A stretch of DNA of 64,000 nt from Globodera rostochiensis (lineage: Eukaryota; Nematoda; Chromadorea; Rhabditida; Heteroderidae). Shown in pieces: positions 35,236 through 46,559 of the stretch. The notes below the pieces were generated by a model. That model searched no databases. It was not told the origin of the DNA and saw only the letters and a list, made by a program, of their open reading frames with translations. The position numbers and the translations under genes are program-made. How positions within the stretch are numbered: position 1 is the stretch's first letter; the number at the start of each line of letters is the position of its first letter. Location of the stretch: contig JAEVLN010000005.1 in NCBI GenBank assembly GCA_018350325.1, forward strand, positions 1,312,142-1,376,141. Direction: 5' to 3'.

Positions 35236-35786
35236 TAGGGATAGGATTTACATATATGTGTTAAAAACCCCAAAATATGTATGTTTTTATGTGCTAAAAA
35301 ATGCCAAAATATGTGCTAAAATATGGCCAAAATCTAGTCAGTTTATGCATTCATTTATCTTTATTAATTTTGCTCCTACAGTTGTAAATATAATATTTTT
35401 CACATGTTTTGGAACATTTTATAAAAAACATCAAAAGTCAAAAATTTTAGGGAAAATGTCGATCTTTGTAGCTGGATTTTTTGTCCAAGAAAAAGTCATT
35501 TTTTAGGGGTGAATTTTTGAAAATTTTTAAAAAGTCGATCCTTAGGGGGTGTATTTTTCGTTTTTATTGCATTTTTCTTATGGGATTTTTTGAAGAATGT
35601 TTAAATATGTGCTAAAACTCTGAAAAAGCTTAAAATATGTGCTAAAAAATACCCCCAAAATATGTTTTAATATGTGCTAAAAAGTTGCATAATTCAAAAA
35701 TTTTCAAAACAAATACTATTTTTGGGCTTCTCTCATGGTAAGGAATCCACGAAAAAATATGTTAAAACATAAAAATCCGCGCCCTA
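35236..35786. mobile_element. hAT-type MITE, TAGGGATAGGATTT family (ATATGTGCTAAAA words)
   Basis: Starts TAGGGATAGGATTTACATA, ends near AAAATCCGCGCCCTA. The interior has many AATATGTGCTAAAA and AATATGTTAAAAC words. Fragments of the same family lie at 37053-37176 (ends AAATCCTATCCCTA) and 49975-50125 (begins TAGGGATAGGATTTTTAT). No clean target duplication was found for this copy. Confidence 0.65.
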
Positions 35787-35988
35787 TTTATTATTTACAA
35801 AAAAGGGGTGTTTGGCGAACATAATATTAATTGACTACAAAGTCCAAAAACTGTTTCCATTTTAACATTACTAATGTTCACATTGCAAAACTTACTAAGA
35901 CACACAATAAAGGTTTTTTGCTCAACTAATTAGGCAATTAGTGATTAGCAAACATTTGTCAAATGGTGCGTGGGTGATTCTCCTTATA

Positions 35989-35997
35989 AAAGGCGCC
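35989..35997 (+). promoter_or_regulatory. TATA-like box of the His-rich peptide gene
   Basis: TATAAAAGG lies 86 bp upstream of the ATG at 36075, in a suitable position for a TATA-directed promoter. The region 35787-36074 otherwise shows no feature. Confidence 0.45.
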
Positions 35998-36074
35998 TCC
36001 AATGATATTAACTCCATCAAATCCGAAACCCCAAAACAATTAGAAACCAATTAAAATCCCTTAAAACTCCAAAA

Positions 36075-36322
36075 ATGTCACCTCTCCGATTTCTCGCTGT
36101 TCTTCTTCTGATCACTTTGGGCGCTTTGGTCGGCATGAACGGCGCGGAGATTGGCTCAGTCAGTGGGGCCGCTGACGGCGGCGCCGCCTCTCCCCTTTTG
36201 CGCGTTCGGCGTAAGTTTAAATTGCGTTTAACGCGCTTTATTTATATATTTGTTATTTTGCAGGGGGTGGGGGAGGAGGTCATCACCACCATCATCATCA
36301 TGAACACGGACACGGACACTGA
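36075..36322 (+). CDS. Secreted His/Gly-rich peptide precursor
   Basis: Two exons, 36075-36210 and 36264-36322, give 64 residues. Residues 1-23 form a signal peptide (MSPLRFLAVLLLITLGALVG). A short Ala/Gly propeptide ends at a dibasic RVRR site, split by the intron. The second exon encodes the tail GGGGGHHHHHHHEHGHGH and stops. Design: pre-pro-peptide with a furin-type site releasing an 18-residue His/Gly peptide. Such sequences can bind Zn, Cu or Ni, and related short His-rich secreted peptides are known in other taxa; whether this one is a hormone, antimicrobial or effector is open. The 53-bp intron has GTAAGT and TTGCAG ends. Confidence 0.7.
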
Positions 36323-36734
36323 CGGAAATGAGAGTTGGGAGAAAAAGGCGGAAGCGAGCAACTGTGAATTAAGAAACACGATTGATGCATTTATTAAATA
36401 AATTTCGGATATGGAATAAAAAGATTATTGAAAAACTTTTACAAATTTGCTTTTGCCGAATTTGAAGGAAAAATTATCTCACAAAGACTTTAATTAAAAA
36501 CAAACAACAATGAACTGCAAAGAATGCAAATATTTAGCTTTTTTGGCAAGCAATTTCCCAAATCTACATATGTTTAAGTTGTCGATTGGTTGACTGAGTT
36601 AATTAACCAAATTTAAACAATTAATAATTCTATTGACTAACTCCTTTTTGATACCGATTTCACCAATCTTCACAAAATGCGGTAGTTTTTGGCGCTCGTC
36701 TTTTGAAATAAAGCTTTTTTAGAAATGGGGAAGG

Positions 36735-36780
36735 GGCCGGGAGTGCCAACAGGCGCCGCCGAGAAAATTACAAAAAAATT
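36735..36780. repeat. GC-rich hairpin element, diverged copy
   Basis: GGGAGTGCCAACAGGCGCCG followed by CCGAGAAAATT. It matches the 12422 family with several substitutions. The surrounding 36330-37050 otherwise contains no recognised feature. Confidence 0.55.
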
Positions 36781-37052
36781 GATCTAAGCTTGACAAAGAA
36801 AAGCAAGTGATTAATTAATAACTCTCCTTTTATGATAATTTGAGAAGAGATTTAAAACTATCATCATTTTGTATGCAACTTTCGAAGTTTTTCCCATAAA
36901 TTAAATAATTAAAAAAAACCCACGCTAAATATGAAAGGATAATTATTTAAGAATCTCGCCCATTGAATGATTCAGATTCGAATAAAAATGCTATCAATCG
37001 ATTCTTCTTGTCGAGCTGAGCACGAATCCGCAAAAAGTTTGCGCCGGAAACA

Positions 37053-37176
37053 TTTTAATATGTGCTAAAAAGTCGCCCTAATTCAAAAATTTTTCAAAAC
37101 AAAGACTATTTTTGGGCTTCTCTCATGGTAAGGAATCCACGAAAAAATATGTTAAAACATAAAAATCCTATCCCTA
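37053..37176. mobile_element. Truncated TAGGGATAGGATTT-family MITE
   Basis: The right-hand 124 bp of the family described at 35236, ending AAATCCTATCCCTA. It shares the long segment with TTTTTGGGCTTCTCTCATGG. It is followed at 37260-37330 by an inverse GC-rich hairpin element. Confidence 0.65.
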
Positions 37177-37827
37177 ATAATGAGCAAAATTTATTCGGCT
37201 ATCATCCCGTAACGCCCCGCATTTCCACACCACCAACTCGGCCATTTTTTAAATTTGCAAATCGCTCAACAAAATCGAGTCAAAAATTCAAATTTTCTCG
37301 GTGGCGCCTATCTGCACCACCCCCACCCCCAGAAGTGAAGCAGAATTCTCAGAAAAAAAATTGTGTTTTTGAAAATTCCTTAAGAAAATTTGGCAAAAAA
37401 ATGCCATATTTTTCTTGCAGATGAGTTGAGCTCTTTGCTTAATCTGTCCGCCATAAATTGGCGGTAATATTTACACAAAATTGTAATGAAAAAATAGAGC
37501 AAGGCGACTTTGCAGTTGGAAGGCATATTACCAAAACTATAAGTCAACAATTCCATCATTTATTGGCTTATTAATCATCGGACGGAAATGGACGTCCGTC
37601 CGCACAAAGCTGGGCTGGAAGGCCGAATGAGCCGAATAATTTGATGTAATGGGCCGACTTCATAAATTGTGGTGATGACCTTCCCCCGAACGAACACTGA
37701 ATTAATTACTAAGCACGGGGGGCCGGCCGGTGGTTGGAATAGCAATAATATAAAATGGGGCGCATTTTTGCGTTGAGAGACTAATTCCTCTGTAATTCCA
37801 ATTACCCCCCTCAAATTGTTGAACAAA

Positions 37828-38316
37828 ATGAACAAATTCGCCGCCAAAATTTCATTCATCGTCGCCCTTTTGGCATTTTGTGCCATTGTCTCGGGAGAAA
37901 CGAATGGAGAGCGACCAGTGCAAGCAGCGGAAGGGGCGGAGGTCGAAGTGATGTGAGCTTTTTTAAATTTAAAAGCATTGATCACAAGCTAAAAAATAAG
38001 CTTAATTCAATTGTTTCATTGACGGCAAAAAAAAAGCAAAATTAATGCCAAAAAATTGTTTGGGTAAAATATTATGGAAAAAATGTGTTACAACAAAATC
38101 GATTAGCTGCTTTTGAACATTTTGAGTTAGAGGGCAAAAAGTATAAAAACTAAAATTTTGACAACAACAAAAGCGATTTTTTCGGAAATTCTTAAAAAGA
38201 ATTTGTCTGCAAATTTATTTAGCGACTCAATGGCGCGTCTTCGTGCGAAACGTCGCTGCACCATTACGTTCTGCTACGATCGCTGTCCCGACCAGGTGAA
38301 CCCAAACCCGTGCTGA
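37828..38316 (+). CDS. Secreted four-Cys peptide precursor, copy 1
   Basis: Exons 37828-37952 and 38223-38316 give 72 residues. There is a signal peptide (MNKFAAKISFIVALLAFCAIVSG region, residues 1-23), an acidic/Ala-rich propeptide, and a basic RLRAKR site. The C-terminal peptide follows, RCTITFCYDRCPDQVNPNPC, with Cys spacing C-x4-C-x3-C-x8-C. The intron has GTGAGC and TTTAG ends. The architecture matches the His-rich precursor 1.7 kb upstream: signal, short pro-region, dibasic site, mature peptide in exon 2. It is likely released and disulfide-bonded. I do not recognise the family, and it could be a neuropeptide, defence peptide or host-directed effector. Confidence 0.7.
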
Positions 38317-38961
38317 TGAGAAACAACAAAGTCGAAGGATCGCTGCTTGGAAACATTCACAAAAGCATATAATTACAACTTCAATTAAACATTAATGCTG
38401 GGCTGCCAAGAAATTCTGAAAAAAGTACATCAACGTCAAAAAAAGATTTTTGGGTCCAAAAATGTACATTAAATGTGTATTTGCTCATAAAGTGTGACTT
38501 GTCACTAATCATATTTATCTCCACCGATAATTTTGAGTAATTCTGACGTTTTTAAAAGAAAACAATAATTTGACCAAAAACCCCGGTTAGAACAAAACTG
38601 TTCCCAGATTCTGTAATACAATTTGTTGTTGTACCCGCCCACCCCTGAAAAGTGTAATTCTTTTACTAAGTCGAGAAAAAGGCGGTTATGAAATCTCGGA
38701 CGCGTAGGTTTCGAATATGCCCCTCCCCTTTTGATTGATTAGAATCCCGAATCTTTTCCGAAAAATAAAAACAATGATTTGAGGAAATTGGACGAATTTT
38801 TTAGGCATTATATTTGGGCTCTACGTCCATTAAAAACCCCCCAGCAAAAGTCATTCAACTTTTATAAATTCTGCTTCAGTCAAATTCGGGTACTGCGCGC
38901 GCCGCCTTTTTACCGGAGGCCGGTAAATTGCTCTCCATGAGAAAAAAATAAAATTCTGGTG

Positions 38962-39040
38962 GCTCGAATCGCGATTATGTAAATGATTTCTTATAACATT
39001 CGGTGAGTGTCTATGGAGGAGTAACAATTTTTAAAGGCCT
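38962..39040 (+). repeat. SINE body, second copy
   Basis: GGCTCGAATCGC (B-box-like), then GTAAATGATTTCTTATAACATTCGGTGAG and GTCTATGGAGGAG. It matches the SINE body at 12935-13030. An inverse copy lies in the right arm (about 42428-42506). Confidence 0.5.
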
Positions 39041-39314
39041 TTTAAATTATTTCCGATTAAAAATATTTTTGGACTGAATTAGAACTAACAGGGGAAAAGT
39101 TCGAGACTTGGGGTTCGTTGGGCTTAGGCCTACACCCTGGCTTGGGGTTTGTTAGGCTTAGGCCTAAGTTTGGGATGAGTTTGCCATTTTTATTTTGCTC
39201 ACGGAGAGCAATTTGCCTAGACTCTTTTTACCTAGTAAAAGTGCATTTTTTATCTTTTTGTACACTCTTTTCCAAACGATTTCCTTTATTAGACATTTTA
39301 GCCCACATTTACAG

Positions 39315-40364
39315 GGTAATACTGTGCTTTGTCTCCCCCATTTTTTAAAAATAAAAAAAGACAGATTATGTTTTGTTTATAGCCACTTTTACTTTTAAAA
39401 CACTTTTTAAGCGCCTTTTTTATGCTGGAGGGGTATGCCGTCCGTCACTATCAGAAATATAAATGCCGGTTAGAGAAGCAAATTTGTAAATAAAAGATTT
39501 GAACAAATGCCCTTGGGGGTGAGGAGCATTTCTTCTTACATTCATTTGCCTTCTTTTCTGCTCCATTCAGAAGAGTTTCGATTAAAAAAAGCACTTAATT
39601 ATAAAAGCAATTTTAAATTTGAGAAAGTCCCTGCGGTGTTTTTGGGCACCGTCGGTTACTTTTTAGAATTTTCGTACATAACTCTGGCTGAATGGCTATT
39701 TTCAAGTACATTCTTGAAAACAAGTACATTCAAGTACTGTACTTGCCATTCAAGTAGGATTCCGAGCCCTGTAGTAGTCCATTCGTGCCGGAGTCAATCG
39801 CTGTTTGCGTATTATTTTTTGACCAATTAACGAAAACTTAAAAAACGACGACACCAACAACTTTATAACTTAGAAGCCGCACTTCAATTCGTCAGTAATG
39901 ACAAAAATTTGAGTGCAAATTCTTTCAAATTATGCTGAATCAAAAAATGACAGATTCTTTTTTTGCGGCCCAATTACCACCCAAAACACTTTTCACCTGC
40001 ACTGGTCGGCGAGTAACTTTTTATAAATGTGCCCTCAGAATGCATAAAACGTTAATTTGACAATAATAATAATATAATGAGAGGATAATGAACAAATGCC
40101 CTTGAGGCTTGACCTTTTGTCCTGTCGGCTCATTATTCATTTTCCTCTCGATTCAAAGCACTCACTATTAGGTTTTGCGTGGAGGTCCTAGGAACTAAAT
40201 TTTCCGTTTAAGAAATATTAATTAATAAAAAAGGGTGCTAATTGTCTGTTGTTCTAATTATGGAATAGTCAACGGAGACAATTAGCACAGGTTGAGGTAT
40301 TTTTTCAACCAGCTCTCGTCTCAGGCGAAATAAACTCAAACAATTAAAAAGTTTTAAAAAAGTG
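39315..40364. other. Spacer region upstream of the chemoreceptor gene
   Basis: No gene supported. An AAGTAC/GTACTTG-word block ending CCGAGCCCTG (about 39690-39768) resembles another hAT-type word element. Confidence 0.4.
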
Positions 40365-41931
40365 ATGGAGCTGTTCTTTTTCCGTCATGCCGAGTACGAA
40401 CGGCTGTACAACTGTACGGGGCTGGACATTGACTCAATTCCCCTGGAGCGTCGACAGTTTGTGCCGGAGTCAATCGCAATTTGCGTGTTGTGCGCCATTT
40501 ATTATGTATTTAATGGGGGAAATTGGAACAATTTTGAAAATAAGTACATAAAAAAGGTGCTGTACGTGCCGTGCATGTACTCCATCTGGAAGCATTTGCG
40601 CGACAACTCCTGCTACAAGTTGCTGTTCTACGTTGGCATCACTGATTTGGGCATCTTGTGGATTCTCGGCTTCTTTAGCGGTTGGGCCAATCTGCGCGGT
40701 GCCGTTTTCTGCTCCTATCCGACACTGATGTATTTTGTGGGAATGGCAGTGACAGGTTAAAAACTTTTTTTGTGAAAATGGCCTTTTATTTCTTTTTGAG
40801 CTCTCTGGTGTGCCGAAAGTTCTGCTGATTTGGTAAATTTGTCACCGCTTTTAAATGAATTTAAATGCCTATGGCTTAAAGATTTTGGCATTCAATCGCT
40901 GTCTCGATCTCGTCTCCCCCCGTTTCTCGCACATTTTGTTCTCGGGCCCCCGCACATGGCTTTGGATCACCGGCTGCTCCCTTTACGCCTTTTATTGGGC
41001 TTTGTTCGTGAAGCCCGGTGTGTACAGCAGCATTTACTTTGGCTGGTTCTTCTACCCATTTGTTGGCTATCGCACCGGTGATGATCAACACGAGGTGATC
41101 AGAACAATTAAATAATTTATTATAGACGCAAAAGGTTTTTAAATGATAAATAGATTTAAACAAAATAATTTTTTTGATTAAATTTATAAAAGTACGAACA
41201 TTGGCTGCACAGAGTGCATAACATTGCCGTGGCATTTCTGAGCCCGCTTATTTATCTGATATTTGCCGCCAAACTTTTTTACGACCTTCGAAAGAACCGC
41301 CGACAGTTTGGCGTTGTCGTCTCCGAAATGGGCGCAGTGCAAATTCGGGTCATTGTTTTTGATCAGATCACTTTTTATAATATTTCGCTTAGTTTAGATT
41401 TTTTCCCAAGTGTTTTTGGTCTCCCTGTTGAACACTTTTGCCGGCTTTCTTTACGTTTATATACAAAGCATCGAAGCCCACCAATGGATGATCACTTTTG
41501 CCGAATTCGCTTGGTCAATTTTTTCTTAATTTTATTAACTTTCGAATCGTCTGACGAAAGGGTTGAAGAGAGTCTCAAAATTAAATGTTGCCCCAACTCT
41601 CTTAATCAACTATATCACGGCTTAGAAACAATTCCGACATTTGATTTTTTTGTACAATTCAAATGATATAAAATAAATTTATATATTTCAATTTTCAGGT
41701 TACATGTTCATGGTAATGGCTTTCCGTTGCATAATTTGTTCTCAAATTCATTCAATTAATCCCAAAGGGTTTCCTCCGGTAATTTATTTGGCGCTGAACA
41801 AAACCATACGCGAGGATTGCCGTCTACTGTACGCAAAACTGTTCCAGCGACACCGTATCGGCCACATTGGCGGGGTTACTGTACTTCGACCGGAAACGAT
41901 GACGGCGAACGGAGCTTCTGCTGCGCATTAG
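40365..41931 (+). CDS. Serpentine 7TM chemoreceptor, srt family
   Basis: G-protein-coupled chemosensory receptor of the nematode Srt family, acting at the plasma membrane of sensory neurons or other tissue. Exons: 40365-40748 (possibly split by a 51-bp in-frame intron at 40506-40556), 40882-41094, 41193-about 41343, 41398-about 41517 and about 41702-41931. Family marks: N-terminal YERLYNCTGLD, then LYVPCMYSIWK at the end of TM1, ILAFNRCLDL (the family's NRC motif), AVFCSYP before TM3, IFSQVFLVSLLNTFAGF, and the C-terminal GFPPVIYLALNKTIRED motif. Dropping the 51-bp segment joins two hydrophobic halves of TM1, which favours it being an intron. The gene lies alone between the two arms of the inverted repeat. 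Confidence 0.8.
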
Positions 41932-42153
41932 CTTCCTTCACAATGGCGCTTAAAGATCTTTCTTTTAAATGAAAGTTTCTTCCATTTAGAACAGTTTATT
42001 CACTGCTAAAATGATTGAAACAGATGAAAAGCGAATTGTTTTAATTTGAAAATTAAATTTTTAAAAAAAAATTATTGGTGATTTTAATGAGAAACCATCA
42101 GTGAATGAGTAGCTATGATTCTTATAATGTAAAATTCTTAAAACAGATAACTA

Positions 42154-44030
42154 CTGTAAATGTGGGCTAAAATGTCTAATAAAGGAAATCGTTTGGAAAA
42201 GAGTGTACAAAAAGATAAAAAATGCACTTTTACTAGGTAAAAAGAGTCTAGGCAAATTGCTCTCCGTGAGCAAAATAAAAATGGCAAACTCATCCCAAAC
42301 TTAGGCCTAAGCCTAACAAACCCCAAGCCAGGGTGTAGGCCTAAGCCCAACGAACCCCAAGTCTCGAACTTTTCCCCTGTTAGTTCTAATTCAGTCCAAA
42401 AATATTTTTAATCGGAAATAATTTAAAAGGCCTTTAAAAATTGTTACTCCTCCATAGACACTCACCGAATGTTATAAGAAATCATTTACATAATCGCGAT
42501 TCGAGCCACCAGAATTTTATTTTTTTCTCATGGAGAGCAATTTACCGGCCTCCGGTAAAAAGGCGGCGCGCGCAGTACCCGAATTTGACTGAAGCAGAAT
42601 TTATAAAAGTTGAATGACTTTTGCTGGGGGGTTTTTAATGGACGTAGAGCCCAAATATAATGCCTAAAAAATTCGTCCAATTTCCTCAAATCATTGTTTT
42701 TATTTTTCGGAAAAGATTCGGGATTCTAATCAATCAAAAGGGGAGGGGCATATTCGAAACCTACGCGTCCGAGATTTCATAACCGCCTTTTTCTCGACTT
42801 AGTAAAAGAATTACACTTTTCAGGGGTGGGCGGGTACAACAACAAATTGTATTACAGAATCTGGGAACAGTTTTGTTCTAACCGGGGTTTTTGGTCAAAT
42901 TATTGTTTTCTTTTAAAAACGTCAGAATTACTCAAAATTATCGGTGGAGATAAATATGATTAGTGACAAGTCACACTTTATGAGCAAATACACATTTAAT
43001 GTACATTTTTGGACCCAAAAATCTTTTTTTGACGTTGATGTACTTTTTTCAGAATTTCTTGGCAGCCCAGCATTAATGTTTAATTGAAGTTGTAATTATA
43101 TGCTTTTGTGAATGTTTCCAAGCAGCGATCCTTCGACTTTGTTGTTTCTCATCAGCACGGGTTTGGGTTCACCTGGTCGGGACAGCGATCGTAGCAGAAC
43201 GTAATGGTGCAGCGACGTTTCGCACGAAGACGCGCCATTGAGTCGCTAAATAAATTTGCAGACAAATTCTTTTTAAGAATTTCCGAAAAAATCGCTTTTG
43301 TTGTTGTCAAAATTTTAGTTTTTATACTTTTTGCCCTCTAACTCAAAATGTTCAAAAGCAGCTAATCGATTTTGTTGTAACACATTTTTTCCATAATATT
43401 TTACCCAAACAATTTTTTGGCATTAATTTTGCTTTTTTTTTGCCGTCAATGAAACAATTGAATTAAGCTTATTTTTTAGCTTGTGATCAATGCTTTTAAA
43501 TTTAAAAAAGCTCACATCACTTCGACCTCCGCCCCTTCCGCTGCTTGCACTGGTCGCTCTCCATTCGTTTCTCCCGAGACAATGGCACAAAATGCCAAAA
43601 GGGCGACGATGAATGAAATTTTGGCGGCGAATTTGTTCATTTTGTTCAACAATTTGAGGGGGGTAATTGGAATTACAGAGGAATTAGTCTCTCAACGCAA
43701 AAATGCGCCCCATTTTATATTATTGCTATTCCAACCACCGGCCGGCCCCCCGTGCTTAGTAATTAATTCAGTGTTCGTTCGGGGGAAGGTCATCACCACA
43801 ATTTATGAAGTCGGCCCATTACATCAAATTATTCGGCTCATTCGGCCTTCCAGCCCAGCTTTGTGCGGACGGACGTCCATTTCCGTCCGATGATTAATAA
43901 GCCAATAAATGATGGAATTGTTGACTTATAGTTTTGGTAATATGCCTTCCAACTGCAAAGTCGCCTTGCTCTATTTTTTCATTACAATTTTGTGTAAATA
44001 TTACCGCCAATTTATGGCGGACAGATTAAG
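42154..44030. repeat. 1877-bp inverted repeat, right arm
   Basis: Inverse copy of 37438-39314, same length. Outside the arms the sequences diverge abruptly (TCGGCTTTGG here against CTCTTTG at the left). Between 41932 and 42153 nothing is recognised. Confidence 0.9.
43152..43640 (-). CDS. Secreted four-Cys peptide precursor, copy 2
   Basis: Exons 43640-43516 and 43245-43152 on the minus strand encode the same 72 residues as copy 1. The two genes converge toward the chemoreceptor gene. Promoter sequence is included in the duplicated arm (over 380 bp upstream of the ATG), so both copies may be expressed. Confidence 0.7.
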
Positions 44031-44227
44031 TCGGCTTTGGGTTGGAAGAGGGGAAAAGATGGGCAAATGCGATAGGAAATGAGGTAAATTGGGGTGGGGA
44101 TACGGTTAGGCCAAAAATGAGCGCTAGCGGGGATAAGCGTGGACGATTTGAAATGCGGGGATGAACGGGGAAGCTCCCGAAAGTCCATCCCAAATCAGGA
44201 AAGGGTGGAAGTTTTTGCCACAATTAA

Positions 44228-44340
44228 TTAACCGCCCGGTTAATGGTTTCACCGGTTATTCGACACCCGGATACCGGTTCCGGGTTCCTCAAAAAATCCG
44301 TGTTAACGATTTCTGTACCGGTTAGCCGTTCTTGAACACT
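44228..44340. repeat. CCGGTTA/CCGGATACCGG-word repeat element
   Basis: About 113 bp of ACCGGTTA, CCGGATACCGG and TTAACCGG words, ending AGCCGTTCTTGAACACT, which is close to hAT-type terminal sequences in inverse. It resembles the fragment at 3861-3896. The rest of 44031-44800 shows no feature. Confidence 0.5.
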
Positions 44341-44823
44341 CGCTGATCATGCGCTTATGGTCAGGCAATTTAATACAAAAATAAAATAAAAGTATTTTTC
44401 TAGTGCTTTGTAGAACTCTGGCCAACAAAATAATCCAAATGCGCAGGCAAATTGCACTCAATCTGCACATCCTGGCAAACTCAAAATCATAAATTCAACA
44501 ATAAAACAATCATTTGCAGGCCTAAGCCGTTCATTATATAAATATGGACTGTGCCAGTTTTGGTCAAAATTAAGTCATCGGTTGGAGTTGCTTACGGCAC
44601 TACGAGTTGACAAAGGAGTGACCAATTCCGTTGGACAAACATGCTTGGCATGTGCCAGCATTTAGGTAATTAATTAAGAACATTGTTATACAAAATTACC
44701 AAAGCACATTATTTTGTAAACCTTAACCATCAAATTTTAAATACCGAAGACCTTTGTTTTTAAATTTAAAAATTTTGACGGAATTTTTGTGTATGTCACT
44801 TTTCTTAAATGTTGTTCAACCCA

Positions 44824-46495
44824 TCGCTATGCTGTTACAAAGGCCACAGCTTTTCGGGCATGTCTGGGATATTGACGAGTCAGAACACATGGCCGGATTG
44901 TTCTTCACACTGTCCACACAAAGCTGTTCGTCTCCAATTGCACAAGCTTAAATTATTATATATAATGAATGAATACCTAATTGCTATCCCAAGCCAACCT
45001 TGTTGCAAAAGCATAGGATCAATACCCGCCATGGTCGGATATGTTTGTGACTGTCCTGGGTATGTTGCCTGCTGTCCTGGATATGTCTGGCCTGGATATG
45101 TTGGCTGCTGTCCAGGATATGTTGCCTGCTGTCCTGGATATGTCTGGCCTGGATATGTTGGCTGCTGTCCAGGATATGTCTGGCCTGGATATGTTGGCTG
45201 CTGTCCAGGATATGTTGCCTGCTGTCCTGGATATGTCTGGCCTGGATATGTTGGCTGCTGTCCAGGATATGTCTGGCCTGGATATGTTGGCTGCTGTCCA
45301 GGATATGACTGGCCTGGATATGTTGGCTGCTGTCCAGGATATGTCTGGCCTGGATATGTTGGCTGCTGTCCAGGATATGTCTGGCCTGGATATGTTGGCT
45401 GCTGTCCAGGATATGTCTGGCCTGGATATGTTGGCTGCTGTCCAGGATATGTCTGGCCTGGATATGTTGGCTGCTGTCCAGGATATGTCTGGCCTGGATA
45501 TGTTGGCTGCTGTCCAGGATATGTCGGATTGGTTGGTACAGATGGAATATTTGAATTCTTTTCACCTTTATTTTGCAAATGATCTTTTTCTGTAAACAAT
45601 TTCAATTCGCTTACAACAATCGCCCTTAACGCATTCTTCGGACAAATCGGCACAAAAAAATTTTATGCCGCTACATGCTGAAAGAACGAAAGAATCCGCA
45701 TAAATTTAATCGATAACATTAATTCAATCAATAATATAAATTTAATCAATGTCATAAATTCAATTAATAACATAAATTCAATTAATAACATAAATTCAAT
45801 CAATAACATAAATTCAATTAATAACATAAATTCAATTAATAACCAACTTCCATCTTTGTATGAATAGATCGGACACCAATCCGTCTCCGTTTTTCCCGTC
45901 TTCGGATTTTGTTTTGTCGTCTTTTGCCTTATTTTGCTGTCGATTTGGCCTACAAATTATTGAAATATTAATAAATAATTCTAACGAATTACAGCATATT
46001 GCCCCATAGAAACAGTGCTCCTTTCGGTCCACACAAATTCCTGTCGTTTTGCAATTGCCGTCTTTCTTCCACCCGTCCGGACATTTTGGGTCGTTGGGAT
46101 TGGAATAAATTGTTTGGGGATTTTGAGGATAAATTGACGGATATTGCGGGAACATTGTGGGAATTATGGGATTTGATGACGGATAATAGGCCGGATTTGT
46201 TGCTGGTTGGGTTTGTCCTGCATACACGTTAGTTGGATAATCTAAATTAATTTCCCATTTTTTTACAAAATAGAATAATGCAACACTTACTGTTTTGTGG
46301 GTACGGTGCTGCTCCCGGATACTGTCCGGCAAGTGTCGGGTAACTGTTCGAACCTGTTGGGTAGGGCTGCTGTTGTTGGTAGGCATTTGGAGCAGCGACG
46401 GCATACCCAGAATAGGCCGGATTTGCGTTATATTGGCACAATATGCAAGGAAAAATCCACCCAAACGACAAAATCTGCAGAAACCAGGCCATAGT
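44824..46495 (-). CDS. Secreted TYPGQ-repeat protein with Cys modules and C-terminal ShKT domain (gene B)
   Basis: Exon 1 (about 46495-46290) has a signal peptide, [20 protein letters not shown], then a Tyr/Pro/Gln-rich stretch. The next exon (about 46242-45990) continues with [14 protein letters not shown] and the Cys module [18 protein letters not shown]...HCFYGAICC. Then follow [20 protein letters not shown] (about 45950-45850), a module [20 protein letters not shown] plus CCK (near 45680), and a large exon with 12-residue [12 protein letters not shown] repeats (about 45575-44985). The last exon ends ...[17 protein letters not shown] (stop near 44824) and is an ShKT-type module (Cys spacing with TCPxSCGLC). 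Paralogous to gene A. ShKT domains are common in nematode secreted and excretory proteins. Extracellular; function unknown. Confidence 0.7.
45058..45530 (-). repeat. 36-bp coding minisatellite ([12 protein letters not shown])
   Basis: About 13 tandem units of 36 bp, some shortened to ATYPGQQ blocks. The period is divisible by three, so several frames stay open, but only the minus-strand Tyr/Pro/Gly/Gln frame joins the flanking exons. Confidence 0.85.
45715..45842. repeat. Short AT-rich tandem repeat (CATAAATTCAATTAATAA)
   Basis: About seven copies of an 18-bp unit, likely intronic in gene B. Low-complexity, no function proposed. Confidence 0.75.
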
Positions 46496-46559
46496 TTTTG
46501 TTCCCAACCTTTGGCTAGTTTTGCCAAACTTTTTGAAATTTAAAAATAAAAATCCCATT

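Larger units (their letters stand above)
37438..39314. repeat. 1877-bp inverted repeat, left arm
   Basis: Paired with 42154-44030 in inverse orientation; both arms are exactly 1877 bp (coordinates sum to 81468) and all stretches compared are identical. It contains the four-Cys peptide gene, a SINE copy (38962-39040) and a GCTTAGGCCTA-word block (39110-39180). The spacer (39315-42153) carries an srt chemoreceptor gene. Confidence 0.9.

Noticed and set aside
35228..35794. Target duplication around the 35236 MITE
   Set aside because: Flanks ATAATGAT and TTTATTAT do not match; the element call rests on ends and family copies only.
37575..37985. 136-codon minus-strand frame in the inverted repeat (and its mirror at 43483-43893)
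   Set aside because: Antisense to the secreted four-Cys peptide exon, which has signal peptide and splice support.
45041..45595. Plus-strand frames in the 36-bp TYPGQ array
   Set aside because: Same reason; flanking exons and the ShKT module exist only on the minus strand.
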